DNA of 64,000 nt from contig NC_134015.1 in assembly GCF_040712315.1 (NCBI RefSeq), positions 54,475,464 to 54,539,463 on the forward strand, given 5' to 3'. Shown here in pieces: positions 1 through 9,134 of the stretch. The DNA comes from Castanea sativa. Taxonomy: Eukaryota > Streptophyta > Magnoliopsida > Fagales > Fagaceae. The first letter of the stretch is position 1, and each line of letters begins with the position of its first letter. Below the pieces are notes generated by a model. The model had not been told where the DNA came from. It saw nothing but the letters and a program-made list of their open reading frames with translations, and made no database searches. Made by a program: the position numbers and the translations under genes.

Positions 1-749
1 AGAGGTGCACCTGATGAGGTTGTTAATGTGATATGGTCCAAAATCTAGTTTTTGTTTTTTAGTTCTTGTGTGATGATGATAAGATTAGTAGACAATTTTG
101 GACCATGTAACTTTAAATATTTATGTATTATTTAATTTGGACTATGTTCATTTATGATTTTATGTATCATTCAACTTTGTAAAAAAAAAAGATTTTATGT
201 GTTATTCAACATTTATTTTTAAGTGATTTTGTTTATAAGTTCTCTTATTTGTTATAAAAGGAAGAGAAGATAGAATGATTGATTGATTTATTTATTTATT
301 TTATAGATATTTTTTAATACGAAAAGATATGTGTGATATCAGGTTGACCTAGCCCTCAAAAGACTAGGTTAAAGCCATAGGTTTTGTGACTTGTTTAGGA
401 CAATTGTTTCTAACCCGAAACCAATTTGACCCAAACTCAACTAGGTCGAACCCAAACCTAATCAACCCACCTCATTTGCCAAGTCTAGTCAAATAATATA
501 TAAAAAGGATGGGTTCAAATTACATGTTATATGGTTTTACAAGAGTTAAACATTTTCTAAACCCTACAATCCTATTATAGATTTATCGATGAAAATTCAC
601 TATTTGTCATATTATAAAAGAAGACTAAATTACAATTTGCATCATCTAACTTTGACCAAGATTTAGTTCAGTTCTCTAACTTCACTTCCATTCAATCGAG
701 TCCTCTAAATTTTAATTTTCAAATTTATTCAATTAAGGTCTTCAGCTAG
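1..749. other. AT-rich intergenic DNA, no gene seen
   Basis: No long open frame and no protein motif I recognise. The block at about 340-490, rich in AACCCAA/GACCC words, resembles the ends of common plant dispersed repeats, but I could not define its borders. Confidence 0.4.
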
Positions 750-1160
750 GCTTCATTTGGGAGTTCATAAGAGAATGAAATGGAAATGAATAATCATAAA
801 GAAATGGATGTGAATGTAATATATCTAAGTATGGGAAAGGAATGGAAAAGAAAGGAATAGGAACCATGTTTGGATGTTTTAAAGTAAATAAATGGAAATG
901 AATAGAATGTAAGTAACCTTATTTGAGAGTAACATAGAAGGAAAGAAACGGAATCCTTTTATGAAAATATTACCATTAGACCCCTATTTTAAAATAAATG
1001 GTTGAATATATAGGAGTATTTTGAGACTTTTAGTAAAAAATTAGAATAGTTACATTCTCTCCATTAAAACTCTCTCAAATAAAGGAATAGCAGAATATTC
1101 TAAAATTATTATTTTTATTCATTTCCATTTAATTTTATTTCATCCTCCTAAATGAGTGCT
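750..1160. mobile_element. MITE-like inverted-repeat element
   Basis: The left end (TCATTTGGGAG, then ATGGAAATGAATAAT at about 780-797) recurs in inverted orientation at the right end (TCATTTAGGAG read on the minus strand from 1155, then AAATGGAAATGAATAA). The interior is AT-rich with no coding capacity, and the length of about 410 bp suits a non-autonomous DNA transposon. I found no clean target duplication, so borders are good only to a few bases and the superfamily is open. Confidence 0.45.
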
Positions 1161-1211
1161 TAAGATCATATTGTTATTGTCCCCAAAAATATTTTTTAAA
1201 ATTAAAAAAAT

Positions 1212-1550
1212 CTAAAAAACTAATACAAATTTTTTAAAATGCAAGTGACATCTACACAATGAAGGTGGTGGACAAAGAGGCCTTTGTGAAGAAGAAGAAG
1301 AAGAAGAAGAAGAAGGGGCAGAGAGTGGAGATGGAGAGGAAGATGTTGGACCATCCATCCTTTTTTGCCTAAGCTCCACGCCGAGCTTGAAGCCTCGCAT
1401 CTCTGTTGCATTGTCATGGAGTTTTGCTCCGGGGGTGCCTTGCATCCCTTGCGCCACGAACAAATTGTCGGTGATAGAGAAGGGCATAATGTGTGAAAGT
1501 TGTTTGTTTGTTGGGAAAATTTTGGAAAGGTAAAGAAAAGTTGTTTTGGA
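1212..1550 (-). other. Unrecognised open frame with serine/proline-rich tail
   Basis: Two overlapping minus-strand frames are open here. Both include translations of a GAA trinucleotide run (about 1288-1313) and a T/G homopolymer run, which makes long open frames unsurprising. The stretch 1370-1490 is less AT-rich and reads as an ordinary-looking peptide, so it could be a fragment of a gene, but I recognise no family, start or splice context. Confidence 0.2.
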
Positions 1551-1616
1551 AAAAATATTGTATAGAAAATATGTTGGAGTTTTTTTTTTTTTGGGGGGGG
1601 GGGGGGGGTTAATATT

Positions 1617-2415
1617 TTTAAGGTCACACTTTGTGTCTGGGCCCAACAAGAAGGAGGGCATCGGCCCAAAGAGCCAATACAATAAATTTATAGAGAATAG
1701 GTCAAAAATCTTGTTTCTAATGAACTTAAACAGTGATAACAATGGCCCAAGATCACAATACAACAAGGGTGAACGAGTTTATATGAAAAAACTTATCTTC
1801 GGACTTAAGCTGAGAACCCAATACTTATATTTCTCCTTTCTCAAAGATTAAATACAAGTATCCAGTCTATAGTGTTTTTCTTCCTCCCTTTCGACTTCTT
1901 CCATCCCTGGGACCTCTTTCCTTCTTATCCCTCCACGCCTCTCATTTTTGCTCTCCACGTGTAGGTCCAGACTACTCACGTTGATACTTGTCCCATCAAC
2001 CCCTTCTGGAAGTCTTTGGGTAATAGCTGTAAGGCTGAAATTCACTGTTCAGACATCACTTCTTCATTAATGCGGCTAGAGACTTAGGTACAAAACCTTC
2101 AATGCGATGGTAACAACTTTCTCCAAGATATTTCTCAACTGTTCTTGCTCTCTGTGCCCCCACGAAACATGTCCTCATCTTCAAAACCTCCTATAGGATC
2201 ATTCTAGTCAGCATGACGTACCATTTGACCCTTATCTCAACTAGCCGAGGAGATATCCCTCCTCAGATTGCTTCCATCAGCCTCTTTTGCCACAATTTAC
2301 CATTGGGTCTCCAAATCTGATTTCCTTATCGTTACCAATCCGTCCTCGAACTGGTAATGATCCTTGGACAAAGCCCATGGACTGAAAACACCTTTTGGGC
2401 CTCTTGGCCCCCACA
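1617..2415 (-). mobile_element. Diverged solo LTR related to the gypsy element
   Basis: On the minus strand the block starts TGTGGGGGCC at 2415 and ends near 1617 in a decayed version of the family end. It shares landmarks with the LTRs at 7855 and 18607: an ATTAATGCGGC block at 2067, a GATATTTCTC-type block near 2130, and the GCCCAAAGAGCC stretch near 1670. No internal retroelement sequence adjoins it, so it is a solo LTR. Possible 5-bp target duplication ATATT (1612-1616) / ATATG (2416-2420), one mismatch. The left border is within a few bases. Confidence 0.6.
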
Positions 2416-3014
2416 ATATGTATAATTTTTTGTTGTATTTAGGTATTCTAGAGGAGATTAAAAAAAAAAAAAAAAAATTCTTTCCCTTTTTTTCCTCCAA
2501 TTTGGAAAAGAAAAGATAAATATTTTTTCCCTGATTTATAATTTTTTTAATTAAAAATTTTCAAAATAACAAAACCACATATTACTGAGCATGAATTGTA
2601 ATTTAACCTATAAAAATGAGATATTATTTTGTGTAATTTTGTCTGTATATTATTTTGGGTAAAAAAAATGTAAAAGTGAGTCTTTATATAGACGTATCTT
2701 TTTTGTGGTATAGGCTATAAGAATGTAGGGCAAGTTTAATACTATAATGGGCCCAAGCCCAGTAAGCTAACATGTATACACTAACAACTGACATTGATCA
2801 TCTATCCTCACAAATCTAATGCAATTGTTTAGGTAATTCATTATAAAGATTTTAAATACACGAATTTGTTTTAGCCAAAGTCCAAAACCAACCAATCGAC
2901 AACAAAAAGTGTACCATTTGATATGAGAATTAATGATACTTATTTTTTTGGCAAAATGCACCATCTTCGCTTGAGATTTCTTGAAATGACATTTTTACCT
3001 TGAGGTTTAATAAA
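2416..3014. other. AT-rich intergenic DNA, nothing recognised
   Basis: Homopolymer runs and short frames only. No gene or bounded repeat could be supported here. Confidence 0.4.
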
Positions 3015-3332
3015 TGAAAATAGTGACAGAGCCAGAATTTGGGTTTATGGGGATAAGATTAAAATAAAATATTGAAAAAAAATTAATTAAAAAATGTTTA
3101 TTAATATAATAAAAAATAGTTAATTTACTAAAAAAATTGATTGATAAAGAAAACATAGTGTAGATGTAAGTTATATCTTTTTTTTTTTTTGGTCATTGGT
3201 TTCAATTTCTTATTTGAGCCTAGTATTAGATGAATTTTTTTTTTTTTTTTGAACAGCACCTAGTGGTATTGGAATTAGTATGACGTCATTGTTATGTTTA
3301 AACTACATCATAATTTAAGCTGAATATAATTA

Positions 3333-3390
<58 letters not shown>

Positions 3391-3981
3391 CAAAGAAGTA
3401 AAACATATAATTTGAGTTCTTAAAAGTGAGATGAAAAATAAATTAACTTGGAAGTAGTAATAACATGGTCATATATTCAAAATTTTGAAAATGTTCTATG
3501 TATGTCTTTTTTATTTTTTAAAGTCGTTTAAAAAGTATATAGCAATGTAAAAAAGAGTTTTAAAACAACAAGTAAAATTCAAAAAATTAGTTAGAAAAAA
3601 TTGTGAAAACATACCATGTCATAATTTTTATGCTAAAAATAAGAAAAATTTTTCCTTGATTATATTGGGAGAGTTAAAAGACTAAAGTATATAGCAGTTC
3701 CAAAGAATTCTGAAAACAACAACATATAAAAATTGGCAGATTGATTAGGGGACATTGCGATAATATATCATGTTATTTAATTCAATGTGAATGTATATCA
3801 TGTTATTATTTTAAGGTTACATATAAGATTTTTTTGTGCTTTTGGAGAGTGTTATTTTCAATTCAAATTTTAAATTAAGAATTTTTTATACACACAAAAC
3901 TGAAATCTTAATTTTTAAGAGAACCTTAGGGGTGGGGTTGGGGGCAATTGCGCCCATCCTGCTGGTCTGGCTCCACCCTAG
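3015..3981. mobile_element. Probable non-autonomous DNA transposon with short inverted ends
   Basis: The left end GTGACAGAGCCAGAATTTGG (about 3020) is echoed inverted at the right end, where GCTGGTCTGGCTCCACCCTA (about 3960) reads TAGGGTGGAGCCAGACCAGC on the minus strand. Similar GGAGCCAG ends are common in plant repeats. The interior holds an (AT)n tract (3337-3388) and no coding frame. No target duplication was confirmed. Confidence 0.35.
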
Positions 3982-4541
3982 ATGCAACAGATAGGTTCAT
4001 CACCTCTTATAACAACACTCTTATATAATGGAATATTCAATTAGAAAAGTAATGATTTGAGGGGAGATTAACTTATCTGTATTTATAGAATTTCAAGAAA
4101 GTGAGTGTCATATCTTGAAATGTTTGGGAAAGAATGTCATCTTGTGAAACCTCAGAGAAGATTTTGGTGCATTACTTTTTTAAAAATTAAAATATTAAGA
4201 ATAGGCAAGTTTAGAGGGCATGAATGGAATGCTAGCTGTATTTTCTACAATGGAATTGGACAAGAATGGTGGACTTGTGACTTGCTATCTTTAACAAATA
4301 TACATAAAGTAACTTATTTGTGATCCATATAATATTCTTTACTTGAAAATTTATACGAGAAACTGAAACTCATCAAATTCCCTTTGAAGGGTAATTGATT
4401 ATATACGAACTTACTAACTTAGCAAAAGTTACTCAATTATCAAAGTTGGAATTTGGTTGACTTAAATATCACTAGCCAGTAGAAAATCAAAAGCAAAAAG
4501 ACAAGAAAAGAAAGTGATCGTATGGTGAAGTGAAGAAATTC

Positions 4542-5051
4542 TTACTTGTCTCGTAAATCCCATCCAGCAATACTAGCAACTTTTGTCAAAGCAGCTTTCC
4601 ATCTATGTACTTCCTCTATGTTATCTTGATAACACTCTTCATGTTTAGCAAAGGCTTCTCCAAAAGTCTTCCTCAGATTCCTCACATCACTAGGATCAAT
4701 GTAGTGAAAAACAGGCAAAACTATAAGCCTCTCCTTTTCCATGCACTCAACAATCTTTGCTAGTTCAACCAAACACCAACTTGATGAAGCGTAATTTTGT
4801 GAGATAACGACAACAGCAAATCTCGATTCTTCAATTGCTCTCAAGAGCTCTGGAGTAATGAATGTTCCTCGCTCAAGTTTTTCATCATCCCTGAATGTGA
4901 ATATACCTTTCTGCTTCAAAGCAGCATATAGATGGCCTGTGAAATTTTTACGGGTGTCATCACCCCTGAAGCTAAGAAAGACATCATATTTAAATGCAGA
5001 CGTGGTAGAAGAAGAAGATGAGTATACGCTTTTTGAGCCCATTAAAGCCAT
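4542..5051 (-). CDS. TIR-domain protein, TIR exon only (TNL-like resistance gene or TIR-only gene)
   Basis: Reads as a 169-aa plant TIR domain. A serine-rich leader (residues 1-20) is followed by the first TIR motif (YDVFLSFRGDDTRKNF, 22-37), a second motif around residues 59-75, and SSWCLVEL with the conserved glutamate E96. In this family that glutamate is needed for NAD+ cleavage. The last conserved block is LPVFHYIDPSDVR (112-124). In TIR-NBS-LRR genes this exon ends after a GWDLRD-type motif at an intron; here the sequence GACAA|GTAAG (donor at 4545-4541) fits that, and without splicing the frame stops three bases later. I find no NB-ARC exon in the roughly 4.5 kb downstream that the window contains. 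It may therefore be a TIR-only gene, a TIR-X gene with a short exon I cannot see, or a truncated gene. The start at 5051 is the only ATG before the leader. Confidence 0.8.
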   Translation of the reverse strand: MALMGSKSVYSSSSSTTSAFKYDVFLSFRGDDTRKNFTGHLYAALKQKGIFTFRDDEKLERGTFITPELLRAIEESRFAVVVISQNYASSSWCLVELAKIVECMEKERLIVLPVFHYIDPSDVRNLRKTFGEAFAKHEECYQDNIEEVHRWKAALTKVASIAGWDLRDK

Positions 5052-5061
5052 CGGATGTTAA

Positions 5062-5345
5062 CTTGGTGATTCTTGAACTACAAAACAGATATGGATCAAG
5101 TATAATGAAGCCAAAATCAGAGACAAAGAGAGAGAGAAGGTGAAGGTGTCACTGCCAATTCCCGTAGTTGAATTAGCGCAATATATATATATATGCAATT
5201 AGTTCCCCGCGTACCGCGTTGTGGTTAAAAAATAAGTGACTTTTAGGTAATACTTAGTTAAATGCACTTTTTATTTCGAACATTAGAAAATAAGCCAATA
5301 GAAAAAAATATATAATTATATATATACCAAATTGCAAGGATTATC
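5062..5345 (-). promoter_or_regulatory. Probable promoter and 5' UTR of the TIR gene
   Basis: Upstream of the TIR start lies a GA-rich leader (5120-5140) and an alternating AT run (about 5180-5194) that could act as a TATA element for minus-strand transcription. Inferred from position only. Confidence 0.35.
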
Positions 5346-5426
5346 ACGCGTTTTCCACGAAGCTACTTTACGGTTGTCTCCTCCTGACTTTCCTCTAATT
5401 TTCCACAACACATGCCATAAACTTTA

Positions 5427-6552
5427 GAGCATTCACAGCAGTGGTGGCATATTGCTATATTGCTATATTTTAGCTTCTCAACCATAAAAAGTGTGCTCCA
5501 GCAGTGGAGCTATAGCAAAAAAAATTTTGCTTCCAGCTACAGTACACATCTAAAGATAGATGTGTACTGTAGCTCAAAGGTAAAAATAAATATATTATTA
5601 TATTAAATTTCTCTCTCTTCTATCCTTTAAAAAATATTTTTTCTTCTTTCTTTTTCGTTCTCTAGCTTCTCTTCTTTCATCGTTTTTCCTTCTCTTTTTT
5701 TTTTTTTTTTTTTCTCTCCCTCATCTACTCTCTGCTTCGCCACCGATTCTTGTTGAATCGTCGAGCTTCGCCGCCGATTCTTGCTGAATCGTCGAGCTTC
5801 GCCGCCGATTCTTGCTGAATCGTCGAGCTTCGCCGCCGATTCTTGCTGAATCGTCGAGCTTCGCCGCCGATTCTTGCTAAATCGGCGAGCTTCGCTGCCA
5901 ATAAGGTCTGGATCGTCGAGCCTCACCGCCGATAAGGTCTGGATCGTCGAGCCTCGCCGCCGATAAGTTCTGGATCGTTGAGCCTCACCGCCGATAAGTT
6001 CTGGATCGTCGACCTTCATCGCCGACCCATCTCGCCCAGTCCTCCATTTCGCCGCTGATCCTCATTCTCATCGCCCACGTTACTGTCCCACGCCGCCGAC
6101 CCATCTCGCCCAGTCCGTCTCACCGCCGACCTGTTCGTGGGTTTCTCTGAGGCTGTGTTGGTGCGGTGGTTTTTCTCTGTGACTTGTGTGGGTTTGTTGG
6201 TGTGTGTTTCTTTGTAATTTGTGTTGTGATTTTTGGCCAATTTGGATTTTTGGCAGTGGTTGTGGGTGGTTGTTGGCTTGTTAGTTTTTGTTGGATGGTT
6301 GTGTGCGGTTGATCTTGGTTAGTTGGCAGTGGTGGTGGATCGGTTATGGTGTTTTTTTTGTTTGGTGAGATTTATTATTTTATTGTAGTAGAAATATTAT
6401 TTTATTGTAATGTTTATGTTATTTTATTGTGTTGAAAGCTAAAATAGATTCACTGCTGTAGCATGTTTTGTAAAGTGAATAAGTAAAATAAATAAAGTAA
6501 CTTTTTGTGGAACTAAATTGCTAAAATTTTAGCTCCACTGCTGTGGATGCTT
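5427..6552. mobile_element. Harbinger-like non-autonomous element with TTA target duplication
   Basis: The ends are inverted repeats: GAGCATTCACAGCAGTGG on the left, and on the right AAGCATCCACAGCAGTGG read on the minus strand. The flanking trinucleotide TTA (5424-5426 and 6553-6555) is duplicated, as expected of PIF/Harbinger elements (TWA sites). The uninterrupted copy B at about 6745 has no insertion at this point. A second inverted pair around 5490-5570 contains a near-perfect hairpin (GTACACATCT / AGATGTGTAC). The interior carries a GC-rich tandem repeat and no transposase. Confidence 0.7.
5733..6030. repeat. 31-bp GC-rich minisatellite inside the Harbinger-like element
   Basis: Roughly nine copies of a unit of about 31 bp containing TCGTCGAGCTTCGCCGCCGA. 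The first five are nearly identical (5750-5880) and the later ones diverge, with AAGGTCTGGA replacing the TTCTTGCTGA part. Because 31 is not a multiple of three, the repeat is not periodic in any one coding frame over its length. The open minus-strand frames here (to 6019 and 6240) are probably by-products of the repeat and its low stop-codon content. Confidence 0.7.
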
Positions 6553-6833
6553 TTACCACTCTTTCCACAATACATGCCTTCTTCTCTTGTTGACTGAGGA
6601 CTATGATTTAAGAGAGTGTGAACGCACTCTCACGCATTGAAAAAGAAGAGTAGTGGGTTGTCTGTGTCAGTGTAACACGCGTTTTCCAGGAAGGTACTGT
6701 ACAGTTGTCTCCTCACTTTCCTCTAATTTTCCACAATACATGCCAGAAACTTTTACCACTCTTTCCACAGTACATGCCTTTTTTTTTATTGAAAATTATG
6801 AACACAAAGTGAACGCATTGAAAAAATATATTG

Positions 6834-7300
6834 CAATGCCATTTAAAAAAAGAAAAGAAAAAAGTAAGTCAAGTCAAGTAAATATTTTTATATTACATTT
6901 CTATTTGTTGGAGATATCTAACTATAAACAAACAAAACAAAACAAAAAAATTGATGAAGAAATTTGTCCACAAATTGAAAAGAAAGTCTAAGAACCTTCA
7001 AGGCAATTGTCATGAAATTTCCCAATAGTCCAATACGGTGCTTGTAAGTCATCATATGTTGAGAACACTTCTACATCTACAAAATACCAACATGAAAAGA
7101 AAGTACCTTGCTTTTACAAGTTGAAAATAAAAGTTTTGATAAGTAATAATACATAATAGAGCTTATAAGATAACACTTTCACCACATCCCAAAAGATAAC
7201 AAATTTTGGAGCTTCATATGCATGGTGCATTTTCTTTGCCAACCTCACATAATTTTTGATTATTATATATGCCTCCATGTCTTGTAAACCCCCATATTAA
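6834..7300. other. Intergenic DNA, nothing recognised
   Basis: No gene could be supported. I looked here for the missing second exon of the RNase relic at 7350-7451 (minus strand would continue leftwards) and did not find one. Confidence 0.4.
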
Positions 7301-7349
7301 TTTAGAGGAGAAAAACGTTTATGAAAATGATATCAAACACCAAACTCAC

Positions 7350-7451
7350 CTGTAGAACGAAGTAGAAGAAATCAAAATCCTTTGAAAGGCAAAGAACATA
7401 TAGATATTGTAATATCAAAAGCTTTATCAAGATTGAATAGTTGAGCCTCAT
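7350..7451 (-). pseudogene. Relic of RNase T2 exon 1 with its splice donor
   Basis: The 34 codons read on the minus strand from the ATG at 7451 match the first exon of the RNase T2 gene at 33304-33405 in length (102 nt) and in most residues (shared SILIKLL, LCxSxDFDFFYFV). The exon ends with CAG|GTGAGT at the same place as the intact gene. Similarity continues into the 5' UTR, where both have AATCC..AAAG-GTTGTT about 40-60 bp before the ATG. No exon 2 (with the FGIHGLWPNY motif) or exon 3 follows within the next 2.2 kb, so this is a 5' fragment and not a working nuclease gene. It keeps an open signal-peptide frame, so relaxed or recent decay is possible. Confidence 0.75.
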
Positions 7452-7580
7452 CTTAAATTTTTTTTTTTTTGGGTTCCCTTTTTCTTTAACAACTTTGTTG
7501 GATTGCTTTTTCATTTATAAAAGAACATAATGAGGTAGGTTTGAGTTTGAAGCTGAATTTCTGGGCAAAATGTAAATGTT

Positions 7581-7590
7581 GTGAACTGAA
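7581..7590. repeat. Left target-site duplication of the MULE
   Basis: GTGAACTGAA directly outside the left terminal inverted repeat. The same ten bases lie directly outside the right end at 26029-26038. Confidence 0.85.
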
Positions 7591-7854
7591 GGTGAAAATG
7601 GCCAAATACCACCATTTTCAGAAATTTGTAGCAATTAAGCACTGTTTCGAAACTAAATGGGAATGGACCACTTTTTATGTACTGAGCTCATTAAACTCGA
7701 GTTAAAACGGTACTCGAGTTTAGTAAACTCGAGTAACTAGTTTCATTCCACCGTGGCGCTGCTAACCTGGAATTTGAGCAATTAAAAAAAATAATATGGT
7801 ACTCGAGCTTGGTAAACTTGAGTTCTATGCAACACAATACTTGAGCATACCAGG
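7591..7854 (+). repeat. MULE left terminal inverted repeat, outer part
   Basis: Outer 264 bp of the left arm, matching the right arm at about 25765-26028 in inverted orientation, including TTTCGAAACAGTGCTTAA-type sequence (read on the right arm) and several CTCGAG-centred palindromes. Confidence 0.85.
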
Positions 7855-8632
7855 TGTAAGAGCACAATTGCACCTGGACCCAAAGATAGGCGTGGGCTCA
7901 GGCCCAATGAGCCTTAAACAATAAAATTTGTAGAGTGTGGACTTGAAATCTAGTTTAGGGGTACTGGAAACTTGATAAGCAGGCTAGAATGCCACAATCT
8001 TAGCAAATGATAAACAAATATGACAAGGGACCCTCCTCGGACGTGAGCCGAGGACGATTTATATATTACTTGTCTTTTATGCTAAAAATTACAGTTCTTA
8101 GTTTTCTTTCCTTCTTCTTTCAATGGATGGATTCCCCTCCTTTTCTCCCTCTTTCTCCTTAAATATTCTTCTTCTTTCCTCTTACATCCACGTGTCACCC
8201 AAATCTTCTTCTTTCTTTTTCCCTCCCTTTTCCACCACCTTCTTGAAGTCTTTAAATAGTGGCAAGAAAGTTCAATCCTACTGTTTAGGGGTCATTTCTC
8301 CATTAATGCGGCCAGGGAGGTAGGTGCAGGGTCTTTAATGTGGAGGTAGCAGCCTTTTTCTCAGATATTTCCATCATACCGTTGCCTCTAGAGGGTACTT
8401 GAATCCCCCTTTTACCCAATAGTTCTTCCAGAACTTTGCCTTTAATTTCCTTGGCAAATCCCAGGGTACTCGTCGGGCCCATCCGAGGAGGCATTCATCC
8501 TCGGACGGGTCCTAGGATGTCTGTAGTATGGGCTGACTCATGGGCTTAGGAGCCCAAATGATAAAAACCAACTAGTGCCAACCGATCAAGCCCACGGCCC
8601 ATTTGTTTATCTTATGGATCTTACCCCCCACA
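7855..8632 (-). repeat. 3' LTR of the gypsy element
   Basis: 778 bp, TG..CA ends, matching 18607-19360 over its length with about 25 differences, mostly transitions. It is 24 bp longer because the right LTR has a rearranged stretch near 19275. Contains the ATTAATGCGGC block (8302-8312) shared with the solo LTRs elsewhere in the window. Confidence 0.9.
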
Positions 8633-8670
8633 ATAGCCCCTCAAAACTTTATTTTTCCCCCCATCTGAGG
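8633..8670 (-). promoter_or_regulatory. Polypurine tract region of the gypsy element
   Basis: On the minus strand the bases preceding the 3' LTR are purine-rich: ATGGGGGGAAAAATAAAG (plus positions about 8647-8664) and GAGGGG just before TGTGGGG. This is where a plus-strand primer tract is expected. Which of the two is used cannot be told. Confidence 0.6.
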
Positions 8671-9134
8671 AGAGAAATAGAGTTTTGATCCGACCAGAAT
8701 ACCTCCCACACATTTCGTACATTGCCACAAGTGTGGAGGTCCTTCCGTTCCCCAAAAAATGCCATCTGGCGCTTCAAATCCCGAAATGCGCGCATTTATG
8801 GCCGCAAGTTACACCCTGTTCTCCACGTTCAACGGTGAGATGAACATCTAACGGTCCAGGTCGCCCCCTGAAAATTTGAGTGGGACAAAACCAATTTCTA
8901 GGCCTCCTCCTGCACGTCAAAACGCTTGGAAACTCACGCCTTCATTCATTTCTTTAGAATTCAATCACATCAAAGTATCAGTCATCGCCTTTTCTCTCCA
9001 GAAACCCATGGAAACTCGCATAACCAAATCTCGTAAGTTCTTGCTTTCTTTGCTCCTTTCTTCTCGGATTCTATCCTCGGCTACCTTCTTAACTACTTTT
9101 CCTCTCAAAAACTTGCCTTTTTCCTTTCTTCGAG

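Larger units (their letters stand above)
5345..6833. repeat. Tandem duplication of about 200 bp, one copy interrupted by a transposon
   Basis: Copy A (5345-5426, continuing at 6553-6646) and copy B (6676-about 6833) share CACGCGTTTTCCA, the GTTGTCTCCT..ACTTTCCTCT block, ACCACTCTTTCCAC, ACATGCC and a closing GAACGCA..CATTGAAAAA. Copy A is split by the element at 5427-6552 and copy B is not, so copy B shows the pre-insertion state. The duplication lies upstream of the TIR gene. Confidence 0.75.

Noticed and set aside
3337..3388. Long (AT)n tracts here and at 27247, 34457 and 34920
   Set aside because: Ordinary plant microsatellites; noted only within other entries.
5627..6240. Minus-strand open frames with arginine/serine-rich repeats
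   Set aside because: They follow the GC-rich 31-bp repeat, which is low in stop codons and not periodic by three. Nothing resembles a protein family.
8123..8494. Short open frames in the LTR (and the same at 18875-19329)
   Set aside because: They recur because the LTRs are copies; LTR sequence, no protein family.
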